In this document: in pieces, positions 27,160 to 35,158 of the stretch
Position numbering within the stretch: the stretch's first letter is position 1
Layout: every line of letters begins with the position of its first letter
NCBI GenBank assembly: GCA_051654865.1
Contig: JBOFYV010000102.1
Location: 1 to 58,167 of the forward strand
From: JBOFOR01 sp051654865
GTDB lineage: Bacteria; Bacillota; Clostridia; Peptostreptococcales; Peptostreptococcaceae
Direction of reading: 5' to 3'
DNA: 58,167 bases
Made by a program: the position numbers and the translations under genes
Notes under the pieces: generated by a model
The model's input: only the letters and a program-made list of their open reading frames with translations
What the model was told of the DNA's origin: nothing
Database searches by the model: none

Positions 27160-28097
27160 TGACTAAAAAGAATTTTTTTCAAAGAATATATACAGTAATG
27201 GAAATAAGGACAGGGTTTGCAACAGGACTTCCAGTGTTAAGTGGAGGGATGTTTGGTGCATATCTATCTGGCAATTTAAATATATTACTTCTTGCCTTAA
27301 TGTTTATGGCTGGATTTTGTCTTAATATAGTTGCTAATGTAGCTAATGAAATAAGAGCCTACATAAAAAATGAAGAAGATGAAACAACTTTTACAGGACA
27401 TCAAGGTAGTGAAGGCTTAGTAAGGGGAGATGCAAAATTATCAGATGCTATAATAGCACTTGTGATTATGCTTGTAATAAGTGGTATATGTGGATTATCA
27501 ATAGTTTTTATAACTAAAAATATAAATATATTAATAATAGGAGTACTAAGTGTATTAGCAGCAGTATGCTACTCAATAGGGCCAAAGCCCTATATAGTTT
27601 ATCCTGTAGGAGAGTTAGTATCAGGTGTATTTGTAGGATTTATTAGCTGTTTAGTATCAGCATACATACAAACAAATATTTTTAGCATTGGAATATTTAT
27701 ATACTCTATAATACCTATGATTATGACCGTATTTTTAATGTCTACAAACAATACCTCAGACTATGAAAAAGACAAAGGAAGTCGTGTTACATTGCCGCAT
27801 GTAATAGGATTTAGGAATTCTATAAAAATTATAATACCAGAATTTATAATAATGATAATAGCATGGATATCTCTTTATTTTATAGGTCAAATAAACATAA
27901 TAATGCTAATAAGTGGACTAGCAATATTCTATTACTATGGATATGTAAAGTGGTACAAAGACTATTATAAAATAGAAAAAGTATACCCTGAAATGGGAAG
28001 AGACTGGGGACCTAGACCATTATTATTAATATATAGTTTCAACTTAATACTAAGCTTAGAATTTGTGATAAGCATGATCATAAAAAATTATATATAA
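27159..28097 (+). CDS. UbiA/MenA-like membrane prenyltransferase (2), in the ABC operon
   Basis: This 312-residue protein has about eight to nine membrane segments. Motif 2 of the UbiA family is clear (NNTSDYEKDKGSRVTLPHVIG). Motif 1 is altered: it reads NVANEIRAYIKNEEDE instead of NDxxDxxxD, with acidic residues shifted downstream. YSIGPKPYIVYPVGELVSG matches the usual Y-x-x-P..G..E segment. Activity on a prenyl diphosphate is plausible but not certain. Its start overlaps the permease stop as TAATG, so it is made with the importer. It may act on the imported compound at the inner membrane face (inference). Confidence 0.8.
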   Translation: MTKKNFFQRIYTVMEIRTGFATGLPVLSGGMFGAYLSGNLNILLLALMFMAGFCLNIVANVANEIRAYIKNEEDETTFTGHQGSEGLVRGDAKLSDAIIALVIMLVISGICGLSIVFITKNINILIIGVLSVLAAVCYSIGPKPYIVYPVGELVSGVFVGFISCLVSAYIQTNIFSIGIFIYSIIPMIMTVFLMSTNNTSDYEKDKGSRVTLPHVIGFRNSIKIIIPEFIIMIIAWISLYFIGQINIIMLISGLAIFYYYGYVKWYKDYYKIEKVYPEMGRDWGPRPLLLIYSFNLILSLEFVISMIIKNYI

Positions 28098-28125
28098 ACA
28101 ACCGTAGTTTATAGGAGGTTAACAA

Positions 28126-28953
28126 ATGAATAAAATAAATTTAAAACTAATAAGAATAAATCCTTTAACGTTACCAGTTTTTATAGCAAAAGAAAAAGGG
28201 ATATTCAAAAAAAATGGAATAGATATAAACTTAAGAGTAGATGAAAACTTTGTATTTGATGGAAATCAACCTTTTATAGATGGTGAAGTAGATGCAATGA
28301 TGGGAGATATAACATTCTTCTTCTACATATTAGAAAAAGGAAAAGATGCTGTAGTAACATCAAATCTAACAAGAACGATACAACTAGTAGGAAAGAACTA
28401 TCCTAAGGATTTAAAAAAGTTAAAAATAGGAGCAAACAGGACTGGGCTACTTAGAATATACCTAGAAAATGATTTAAAAGAATTACTACCAGATGCTGAA
28501 ATAGTATGGATAAACAACTCTTATGAAAGACTAGAAGCACTAGATAAAGGAAAAATACACGCATTAGTTGCTATAGAACCATTTATAAGTGATGTAGTAG
28601 AAAAGGGTGGTGAGGTAATCTGGAGTAGTAAAAACAGTGATAAAAATATGGTAATGTGGGCATTTGATAAAGAATTCTATATGAATAATAAAGATGTAGT
28701 AGAAGCTTTCCACAATTCCCTAGAAGAATCTCAAAATCTATTTAATTCATTAAAAGAAGATGAAAAAGTTAAAATAGCTATAGAATGTGGAAAGTACGAC
28801 ACTAACTTAGCAGAGAGAATGAGAAACTTTGAATTTGAAAAACAAGATAATTTTAGCAACGAAGACTTTGAACTATGCCAAGAATGGATGATTAGAGAAA
28901 ATGAAATAAAGAATAAATACGATTCTAAATTGTGTTTAGGAGATATATTCTAA
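28126..28953 (+). CDS. Leaderless NMT1/SsuA-type periplasmic-binding-protein-fold protein
   Basis: This 275-residue protein resembles NMT1/Thi5/SsuA binding proteins: NPLTLPVFIAKEKGIFKKNGIDINLRV near the start, DGEVDAMMGDITFFFYILEKG, and ALDKGKIHALVAIEPFISDVVEKGG. It has no signal peptide or lipobox, so it is probably cytosolic. Proteins of this fold without a leader include enzymes such as Thi5 and MqnA/MqnD as well as regulators' ligand domains. I see no Thi5 cysteine cluster. The ribosome binding site is TAGGAGG. The product may bind or convert a small molecule handled by this operon. Confidence 0.75.
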   Translation: MNKINLKLIRINPLTLPVFIAKEKGIFKKNGIDINLRVDENFVFDGNQPFIDGEVDAMMGDITFFFYILEKGKDAVVTSNLTRTIQLVGKNYPKDLKKLKIGANRTGLLRIYLENDLKELLPDAEIVWINNSYERLEALDKGKIHALVAIEPFISDVVEKGGEVIWSSKNSDKNMVMWAFDKEFYMNNKDVVEAFHNSLEESQNLFNSLKEDEKVKIAIECGKYDTNLAERMRNFEFEKQDNFSNEDFELCQEWMIRENEIKNKYDSKLCLGDIF

Positions 28954-29002
28954 AAATAATTTAATACAAAATATAAATATAAATGAAATGGGGAGAAATA
29001 AT

Positions 29003-29602
29003 ATGTTAAACAAAAAAGAAACAGCTTTATTAGTAGTAGATATGCAATATGGTGGAGGGGCGCCTGATGGTTCTTTAGTTAAAATGTTAAATGTGGATGT
29101 TACAAAACAAGAAGATATAGTAACGCCTATGATAAAACTAAAGGATTACTTTAATGAAAATAATATGTTGGTTGTAAACATAAAGACTGAGTACAAAGAA
29201 GATTTTAGTGATTGGAAGATGCTAGACAAGAGATTCGAAGTTAAAAAGCACAACCATTTTGTAGAAGGTTCTGCTGATGCAGAGATAATACCACCATTAA
29301 TGCCTAGAGAAGGCGAAAAGTTAGTGATAAAAAATAGATGGAATGCTTTTTTTAATACTAACTTAGATGAGATATTAAAGGAAAATGGTATAAAGAATTT
29401 AATAATAGTAGGAGCTGCTACTGATGTTTGTGTATTAGAAACTTGCAGTTATGCGTTTTCACTAGAATACAATTGTATAGTTCCAGTAGAAACTACTGCA
29501 TCATTTAGCCCTGAGAGAAAGCAATTAGGATTAGAGATGCTTAGATTTGGTAGAAGTGAAGTAGTTAATATTGAAGAAGTTTATAAGATGTTTAATAAGT
29601 AA
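29003..29602 (+). CDS. Isochorismatase-family cysteine hydrolase
   Basis: ATG 29003 has a GGGGAGA site 6 nt upstream; an in-frame ATG 28988 lies before that site. The 199-residue protein has the Asp-Lys-Cys triad: Asp in LLVVDMQ, Lys in LVIKNRWNAFFNT and Cys in GAATDVCVLETC. Family members include nicotinamidase, N-carbamoylsarcosine amidase and isochorismatase, and the substrate cannot be read from the sequence. It is the last gene of the operon and is closed by a terminator at 29611. Confidence 0.88.
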   Translation: MLNKKETALLVVDMQYGGGAPDGSLVKMLNVDVTKQEDIVTPMIKLKDYFNENNMLVVNIKTEYKEDFSDWKMLDKRFEVKKHNHFVEGSADAEIIPPLMPREGEKLVIKNRWNAFFNTNLDEILKENGIKNLIIVGAATDVCVLETCSYAFSLEYNCIVPVETTASFSPERKQLGLEMLRFGRSEVVNIEEVYKMFNK

Positions 29603-29610
29603 ATCTTTGT

Positions 29611-29640
29611 AAGTAGGAGCAAATGCTCCTACTTGATTTT
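29611..29640 (+). terminator. Intrinsic terminator of the ABC/UbiA operon
   Basis: An 11-bp stem (aagtaggagca / tgctcctactt) is followed by GATTTTGATG. The T run is short. Confidence 0.75.
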
Positions 29641-29731
29641 GATGATGCTATATAAATATAAAAAATAAACATTGCGATATTTTATTAAGTATGTTAATCT
29701 AATATTAGAAACAAAGCAAATAAAACAATGA

Positions 29732-29807
29732 CGCGGGATGGAGCAGTTGGCAGCTCGTTGGGCTCATAACCCAAAGGTCGTAGGTTCGAGTCCTACTCCC
29801 GCAACCA
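29732..29807 (+). tRNA. Initiator tRNA-fMet (anticodon CAT)
   Basis: The 76-nt sequence folds as a cloverleaf with anticodon CAT in CTCATAA. It shows the initiator marks: three consecutive G-C pairs in the anticodon stem (GGG / CCC) and an unpaired C1 opposite A72 at the acceptor end. CCA is encoded. A TTCGAGT T-loop is present. Confidence 0.95.
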
Positions 29808-29816
29808 ATAAACCAA

Positions 29817-29850
29817 AAGAATCCTATATCTATAGATATAGGATTCTTTA
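29817..29850 (+). terminator. Terminator after tRNA-fMet, perfect 32-nt palindrome
   Basis: aagaatcctatatcta is followed directly by its exact reverse complement. It ends in TTTA with A-rich sequence on the left, so it can act as a terminator on either strand. Confidence 0.7.
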
Positions 29851-29967
29851 TGTACTAAGGATATTATTCTAATAAATATTAATTATTATACCAAGCTCAA
29901 TAAAAAGAGAATTATAATAAACCTCAAGTCATATAAAATAATGATGATAAAGAAGAGGTGAGAATCC

Positions 29968-30840
29968 ATGGGAAAAGTTATATCAGCAATAAACTTAAAA
30001 GGTGGTGTAGCTAAAACCACCACAACAGTAGGACTTGCAGAGTTTTTATGCAGCGAATTTAACAAAAAAGTACTTGTAATAGACCTAGATCCACAAACTA
30101 ATGCCACAATAATGCTAATAGGCGAAGAAAAATGGAAAGAACTGAACAACAATGAACAGACCATAGTATCATTATTTAGAAATGAAATAAAAAACAATAC
30201 ACTAACATCAAAATTCAAAAAAAGTAATAAAACAAACCTAGAAAACTACATCCAAAAGAATGTATCAAACGTATCGAGCGTCAAAAACTTAGATCTAATC
30301 CCATCAAGTCTAGACCTAATAGACATACAAGATGAAATAGTATCAATACCAAGAGGCAAGTTCTATGCAAATACACCAATAGATATACTCAAAAAACAAA
30401 TATCACACATAATAGATGAATATGACTACATACTAATAGACTGCCCACCAAACTTAGGAACGGTAACACTAAATGGACTAAATATATCCGATACCTACAT
30501 TATACCAACAATACCAGACATATTATCAACCTATGGAATACCACAAGTAATAAAAAGGATAAATGAATTTGCAAAAGCCACAAACAAATCAATAGACCCA
30601 TTAGGAATAGTAGCGACTAGATATAGAGAACAATCTACTACACATAAAAGGGTACTAGAAGACCTTAAACAAGAAAAAGAAGCAAAACTATTTGATGTAA
30701 TATTTACAGAAAATGAAAAAATGTCAGCTGCAGCTGAGTACAATATGAAACTAAATACATTAAAACAAAAATGGGGATATGAAGGGCAATACGATAGATT
30801 CTATAATTTAGCAAGTGAAATAATAAAGAGGTGTAAATAA
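29968..30840 (+). CDS. ParA/Soj-family ATPase
   Basis: This 290-residue protein starts with the deviant Walker A of ParA/MinD ATPases (INLKGGVAKTTTTVGLAEFL). It has VLVIDLDPQTNAT (Walker A') and DYILIDCPPNLGTVTLNGL (Walker B), and the C-terminal segment PLGIVATRYREQSTTHKRVLEDL. Compared with typical Soj it carries an insert after IMLIGEEKWKELNNNEQ. Such ATPases bind DNA nonspecifically as ATP dimers and position cargo. No parB gene follows. Instead the stop overlaps the start of a small basic protein (TAATG). The ribosome binding site is AAGAGGTGAGA. Confidence 0.92.
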   Translation: MGKVISAINLKGGVAKTTTTVGLAEFLCSEFNKKVLVIDLDPQTNATIMLIGEEKWKELNNNEQTIVSLFRNEIKNNTLTSKFKKSNKTNLENYIQKNVSNVSSVKNLDLIPSSLDLIDIQDEIVSIPRGKFYANTPIDILKKQISHIIDEYDYILIDCPPNLGTVTLNGLNISDTYIIPTIPDILSTYGIPQVIKRINEFAKATNKSIDPLGIVATRYREQSTTHKRVLEDLKQEKEAKLFDVIFTENEKMSAAAEYNMKLNTLKQKWGYEGQYDRFYNLASEIIKRCK

Positions 30841-31229
30841 TGAATATAGAAAATCAATTAAAAAGTGTATTTAATGTTATATTAGAAGAAATAAAAATCA
30901 ATGAAGAATTTGCAAAACGTATAGAGTTAGCTTTAGCTAAAGAAGAGCTAGTTAAAGAAACATCAACTAAAGAAAAAGTAGAAAATAAATCTAAAAGACG
31001 TAAAAAACAACCAGCATTACTTAATCCAAACACAGTAATTACAAAAGGAGAAGATGTACTTAAGAAAGAACTAGATAAATTAGAAGTGCCACAACTAAAA
31101 GACATCATATCACAATATGCAATGGACCCTGGGAAGACTACAAATAAATGGAAGAAGAAGGATAGATTTATAAATTATATAATAGAAGTAGCAACCCTTA
31201 GGTCAAAAAAGGGTGAGGCTTTTAAATAA
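30840..31229 (+). CDS. Small basic partner protein of the ParA-type ATPase
   Basis: I do not recognise this 129-residue protein. It has an N-terminal amphipathic helix (NQLKSVFNVILEEIKINEEFAKRIELALAKEE), a Lys/Arg-rich linker (KSKRRKKQPALLNPN), and a C-terminal helical part (KELDKLEVPQLKDIISQYAM, then TNKWKKKDRFINYIIEVA) that recalls SAP-like or Rho-N-like DNA-binding helices. The TAATG overlap with the ATPase gene implies equimolar production. It could be the adaptor that stimulates the ATPase in place of ParB. It is not a ParB, because it has no ParB HTH or CTPase motif. Confidence 0.8.
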   Translation: MNIENQLKSVFNVILEEIKINEEFAKRIELALAKEELVKETSTKEKVENKSKRRKKQPALLNPNTVITKGEDVLKKELDKLEVPQLKDIISQYAMDPGKTTNKWKKKDRFINYIIEVATLRSKKGEAFK

Positions 31230-31287
31230 ATTAATATATATGTATAATATATGTCAATAATAAATAGCTAAAGATAAGGAGAAAACG

Positions 31288-32028
31288 ATGTACATAGATT
31301 TTCACAATCATATAGACTTTTACAACAAAGAAAAAATAGATAAAGCAATAGATGATATTAACCTAAACAAAATAAAAACAATAGCATGTGCAATGGATGA
31401 AGAAAGCTACTTATATAACAAAAGCTTACAAGCTAAAAGTGAATATATAATACCTACATATGGGATACATCCCTGGAAAGCTTATGAAAGCATAAAAAAT
31501 ATAGATAAAGCACAAATGTATATTAAAGAAAGTAAAATCATAGGGGAAATAGGCCTAGACTTTCATTGGATAGAAGATACAAATACATACTCATATCAAG
31601 TAGAAGTATTTGAACACTTTTTAAAATATGCAAAAGAATACAACAAATACATAAACCTACATACAAAAGGTGCAGAAGAGATGGTCTTAGACCTAATAAA
31701 AAAATATGATGTATCTAATCAAAGTATAATACACTGGTATAGCGGTGAAAAAGACACCTTAGAAAAACTAATAGACGCAAAATGCAGCTTTACCATAAGT
31801 GTAGATGTTGGATACTCTAAAAAAACAGAAGAAATAATAAAAATAGTACCAGCAAACCAACTACTAGCAGAAACAGACGGACCAACAGCTCTAGAATGGG
31901 TAAATGGAAACTATGGAATGCCTAGTGAAATAAAAAGAGTATACCAAGATATATGTAAACTAAAAAATATCTCAATAGAAGAATTTAAAAACCATTGTAA
32001 GACAAAGCTAGAAGAAATTTTGAAATAA
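31288..32028 (+). CDS. TatD-family metal-dependent hydrolase
   Basis: This 246-residue protein has the TatD metal ligands: FHNH near residues 5-8, GEIGLDFHW with the bridging Glu, NLHTKG, IHWYSG, and the final LAETDGPTALEW. TatD proteins are Mg-dependent DNases or peptide-type hydrolases of the amidohydrolase fold. The length is near the family norm (about 260). The ribosome binding site is AAGGAGAAA. It is separate from the ParA operon by a 58-bp gap. Confidence 0.88.
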   Translation: MYIDFHNHIDFYNKEKIDKAIDDINLNKIKTIACAMDEESYLYNKSLQAKSEYIIPTYGIHPWKAYESIKNIDKAQMYIKESKIIGEIGLDFHWIEDTNTYSYQVEVFEHFLKYAKEYNKYINLHTKGAEEMVLDLIKKYDVSNQSIIHWYSGEKDTLEKLIDAKCSFTISVDVGYSKKTEEIIKIVPANQLLAETDGPTALEWVNGNYGMPSEIKRVYQDICKLKNISIEEFKNHCKTKLEEILK

Positions 32029-32127
32029 AAATACAAAATTAGGAAAAAGCTTACAATAAAAAACAAAAAAATGTTTCAACCTCAAATAAATGTAGTATAA
32101 TTAATAATATAAGTACAACATAATATA

Positions 32128-32210
32128 CAGGGGAGCGAATTTTGCTGAGAGGAGATAATTAAATCTCGACCCTTTAACCTGATTTGGGTAATGCCAACGT
32201 AGGGAGTAGA
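32128..32210 (+). ncRNA. TPP (thiamine pyrophosphate) riboswitch aptamer
   Basis: The conserved blocks appear in order: GGGGAGC, GCTGAGAGG, a variable P3 hairpin (gagat / atctc), GACCCTTTAACCTGAT, GGGTAATGCCA and CGTAGGGA. TPP binding should favour the terminator at 32241-32270 and shut off the thiamine uptake genes that follow. Confidence 0.96.
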
Positions 32211-32240
32211 TAATTATTATACATATAATATGCATATTTA

Positions 32241-32270
32241 AAGTCTTATCCTACAGGATAGGACTTTTTT
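32241..32270 (+). terminator. Riboswitch expression-platform terminator
   Basis: The stem aagtcttatcc / ggataggactt (one G-U pair) is followed by TTTTTT. It lies between the TPP aptamer and the first gene, consistent with transcriptional control. Confidence 0.85.
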
Positions 32271-32310
32271 GAGTTAAAAAAATTTGATTAAGAGAGAGGA
32301 TGAGTTACAA

Positions 32311-32601
32311 ATGGTTATAGCAGATATAGCAGTAGTACCACTAAGACCGTACAAAGGGGAAGAAGAAATGTATAAGGTAGTAGATAAATGTATCGAACTT
32401 ATACAAGCAAGCGGTTTAAAATATGAAATAGCTGCAATGAGCACAACAATAGAAGGGGAATTTGATGAAGTTTTTGAAGTTATAAAAAAAGCACACAAAC
32501 TACCATTAGAACTAGGCTGTGAAAGAGTTATAACAACTGTTAGGATAGACGAAAAAGCTGGAGGAATAACAATAGATGAGAAGCTTAAAAATCACAGATA
32601 A
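32311..32601 (+). CDS. Thiamine-binding MTH1187/YkoF-like protein
   Basis: ATG 32311 follows GAGAGAGGA; an in-frame TTG 32284 lies before that site. The 96-residue protein has the DUF77/Thiamine_BP pattern: MVIADIAVVPLRP, LIQASGLKYEIAAMSTTIEGEFDEVFEVIKKAH and CERVITTVRID. These ferredoxin-like proteins bind thiamine or its pyrimidine moiety in the cytosol. Its place as first gene behind the TPP riboswitch supports that. Its 3' end overlaps the permease gene by 26 nt. Confidence 0.9.
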   Translation: MVIADIAVVPLRPYKGEEEMYKVVDKCIELIQASGLKYEIAAMSTTIEGEFDEVFEVIKKAHKLPLELGCERVITTVRIDEKAGGITIDEKLKNHR

Positions 32602-33337
32602 ACACAAAGATTATCTGTATCCAATAATAACCTTCTTAAGCTTACTAATACTTTGGCAGGTGATAGTAGAAGTTAGAGATATACCTCAATACATACTACC
32701 AACGCCAATAGATATACTAAAAGTATTTATAGAAGATTATCAAAGTTTATTTGATAATACAATGGTTACACTATATGAGACAGTACTTGGATTTAGCTTA
32801 GCTTTAGTATTAGCACTTTCTATAGGAGTATTAATGGACTTTTTACCTATAGTTAGAAAATGTCTATATCCAATACTATTAGTCTCTCAAACTATACCAA
32901 CAATTACAATAGCACCACTTTTAATAATATGGTTTGGATTTGATACCTTACCAAAAATACTAATGGTGAGTCTAACATGTTTTTTTCCAATTCTAATAAG
33001 CTTTGTAGATGGATTAGAAAACATAGATAAAGACTATTTGAATCTATTTAAAACTATGAATAGTAGTAAAATGAATACATTTATACATCTAAAACTGCCT
33101 ATGTCTATGGACAAACTGTTTTCAGGGGTTAAAATATCAGCTACATATATGGTGGTAGCTGCAACAGTTGCAGAATGGCTAGGAGGAACTAAAGGTTTAG
33201 GAGTATATATGGTAAGAGCAAAAAGTGCATATGCACTAGATAAAGTTTTTGCATCTACTATAATCGTTGTAATTTTTAGTTTAATATTTGTAGGATTATC
33301 ACAAATAGTGAAAAAAATAATAATAAGACATAAATAA
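32576..33337 (+). CDS. thiX: Thiamine-precursor ABC transporter permease (ThiX type)
   Basis: This 253-residue permease of the SsuC/TauC group has six membrane segments. The EAA-like loop reads FKTMNSSKMNTFIHLKLPMSMDKLFSGVKIS, and ATVAEWLGGTKGLGVYMVRAK is typical of the group. Its context (TPP riboswitch, ThiY-like binding protein, ATPase) points to uptake of thiamine or a pyrimidine precursor such as formylaminopyrimidine. The start overlaps the previous gene by 26 nt. Confidence 0.9.
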   Translation: MRSLKITDKHKDYLYPIITFLSLLILWQVIVEVRDIPQYILPTPIDILKVFIEDYQSLFDNTMVTLYETVLGFSLALVLALSIGVLMDFLPIVRKCLYPILLVSQTIPTITIAPLLIIWFGFDTLPKILMVSLTCFFPILISFVDGLENIDKDYLNLFKTMNSSKMNTFIHLKLPMSMDKLFSGVKISATYMVVAATVAEWLGGTKGLGVYMVRAKSAYALDKVFASTIIVVIFSLIFVGLSQIVKKIIIRHK

Positions 33338-33351
33338 CGGAGGAATAGAGT

Positions 33352-34353
33352 ATGAAATTAAAAAAAATAATATCACTAGGATTAGTAACTACACTAGGAT
33401 TAGGGTCGCTTACAGGATGCTCTAGTAAAAATGATAAAGAAGACAGTGGACTTAAAGATGTAACTATGGTATTAGATTGGACACCAAACACAAACCATAC
33501 AGGATTATACGTTGCACTTGAAAATGGATACTTTAAAGAAGAAGGACTAAATGTAGAGATAGTCCAGCCATCAGAAGGAGGAGCACCAACGCTTGTAGCA
33601 ACAGGCAAAGCAGACTTTGGTATAAGTTATCAAGAAGAACTTACCTTTGCAAAAACAAGCAAAGACCCACTTCCAATAAAAGCTATAGCTACGATAATAC
33701 AACACAATACTTCTGGATTTGCTTCACCAAAGGAAAAAAATATAGCATCAGCAAAAGACTTTGAAGGTAAAGTATATGGAGGATGGGGATCTCCATCAGA
33801 AGATGCTATACTAGATGCAGTTATGAAAAAAGAAAACAAAGATTTCTCTAAGCTAAAGGTAGTGAACGTGGGAGAGGATGACTTCTTTAGTGCAGTAAAT
33901 AAAAGCGTAGATATGATGTGGATATTTGAAGGATGGACAGGAATTGAAGCTAAACAAAAGGGAGTAGATTTAAACTACATATCACTAAGAGAATTAGATG
34001 AGAGATTAGATTATTATACACCGATAATAGTTTCAAGTGAAAAACTATTAAAAGAAGACCCAGAACTAGCTAAAAAGTTTTTAAAAGCAACATCAAAAGG
34101 ATATAACTTTGCTATAGAAAACCCAGAAGAAGCAGCAAAAATATTAGTAAAACATGCTCCAGAAGTAGATGAAACATTAGCAGTAGAGAGCCAAAAGTAT
34201 TTAGCAAATGAATACATATCAGATGCTAAAAGATGGGGCGAAATGAAAGATAGTGTGTGGAACAACTATACAGATTTCTTAAAAGAATATAAATTAATAG
34301 AAAAGGATTTAAAAGCTAGCGATGCATATACAAATGAATTCTTACCAGAATAA
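33352..34353 (+). CDS. thiY: Thiamine-precursor-binding lipoprotein (ThiY type)
   Basis: This 333-residue lipoprotein has a leader ending in LGSLTGC. The mature part shows the NMT1/ThiY signature VTMVLDWTPNTNHTGLYVALENGYFKEEGLNVE, then EGGAPTLVATGKADFGISYQEEL and a Trp/Glu-rich ligand segment (MMWIFEGWTG). ThiY of Bacilli binds formylaminopyrimidine for salvage. The ribosome binding site is CGGAGGA. Confidence 0.92.
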   Translation: MKLKKIISLGLVTTLGLGSLTGCSSKNDKEDSGLKDVTMVLDWTPNTNHTGLYVALENGYFKEEGLNVEIVQPSEGGAPTLVATGKADFGISYQEELTFAKTSKDPLPIKAIATIIQHNTSGFASPKEKNIASAKDFEGKVYGGWGSPSEDAILDAVMKKENKDFSKLKVVNVGEDDFFSAVNKSVDMMWIFEGWTGIEAKQKGVDLNYISLRELDERLDYYTPIIVSSEKLLKEDPELAKKFLKATSKGYNFAIENPEEAAKILVKHAPEVDETLAVESQKYLANEYISDAKRWGEMKDSVWNNYTDFLKEYKLIEKDLKASDAYTNEFLPE

Positions 34354-35053
34354 AGAAAAGTTAGTATTAAATAATATAAAAAAAAGCTACGAAGATACTT
34401 TAATTTTAGATGACATAAGTATAACAGTAAATGAAGGGGAGTTAGTATCAATACTTGGACCAAGTGGAAGTGGAAAAAGTACTATATTTAATATAATAAC
34501 ATCTCTTACAAAAGAAGATAGTGGAAGTGTTGTAGTAAATGGAGACATAAGCTATATGCAACAAAAGGATTTACTTCTTCCATACAAAACTATAATAGAT
34601 AATGTAAGTTTGCCACTTATACTAAAAAATAAATCTAAAAATGAAGCAAAAGAAGCTGTTAAAGTATACTTTAAGGAATTCGGATTAGAAGGATACGAGG
34701 ATAAATATCCTAGTGAACTTTCTGGAGGTATGAAGCAAAGAGCTAACTTTTTAAGAACTTTTATAAATAGTAATGACTTGATGTTACTTGATGAGCCATT
34801 TGGAGCATTAGACTCACTTACAAAGGCTAATATGCAAAATTGGCTATTAGAGGTGAGAAAAAAGTTTAATTCTACAATAATATTGATAACTCATGATATA
34901 GAAGAAGCTATAAATTTATCAAATCGTATATATCTAATATCGAATAAACCGGCTAAAATAAAAAAAGAGTTTGTACTAGATGATAAATCAAAATTTGAAT
35001 TTGGAAGTAAGGAATATATAAAATTAAAAAAAGAAATACTGAACTTACTTTAA
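34322..35053 (+). CDS. thiZ: Thiamine-precursor ABC transporter ATP-binding protein (ThiZ type)
   Basis: This protein of about 243 residues has Walker A GPSGSGKST, a short Q-loop ISYMQQKDLLLPYKT, signature LSGGMKQRANFLRTF, Walker B LMLLDEPFGALDSLT and switch His in LITHDIEEA, as in SsuB/TauB/ThiZ. The start lies inside the end of thiY. ATG 34322 or ATG 34334 are both possible because no clear ribosome binding site precedes either. It is the last gene of the riboswitch-controlled operon. Confidence 0.9.
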   Translation: MHIQMNSYQNKEKLVLNNIKKSYEDTLILDDISITVNEGELVSILGPSGSGKSTIFNIITSLTKEDSGSVVVNGDISYMQQKDLLLPYKTIIDNVSLPLILKNKSKNEAKEAVKVYFKEFGLEGYEDKYPSELSGGMKQRANFLRTFINSNDLMLLDEPFGALDSLTKANMQNWLLEVRKKFNSTIILITHDIEEAINLSNRIYLISNKPAKIKKEFVLDDKSKFEFGSKEYIKLKKEILNLL

Positions 35054-35103
35054 ATTTACCAATAATTTTGTGTTATTAAAGAGCAATAATTTCAAATAAT
35101 AAA

Positions 35104-35135
35104 AGAGGAATAGATAAAAAGCTATTCCTTTTTAT
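35104..35135 (+). terminator. Intrinsic terminator of the thiamine uptake operon
   Basis: The 8-bp stem aggaatag / ctattcct with an 8-nt loop is followed by TTTTTAT. Confidence 0.8.
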
Positions 35136-35158
35136 ATTATCTGAAAGGAGTTATTTTA

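Noticed and set aside
29732..31229. Integrated element at the tRNA-fMet gene
   Set aside because: No integrase and no repeat of the tRNA 3' end downstream were found, so integration is not supported.
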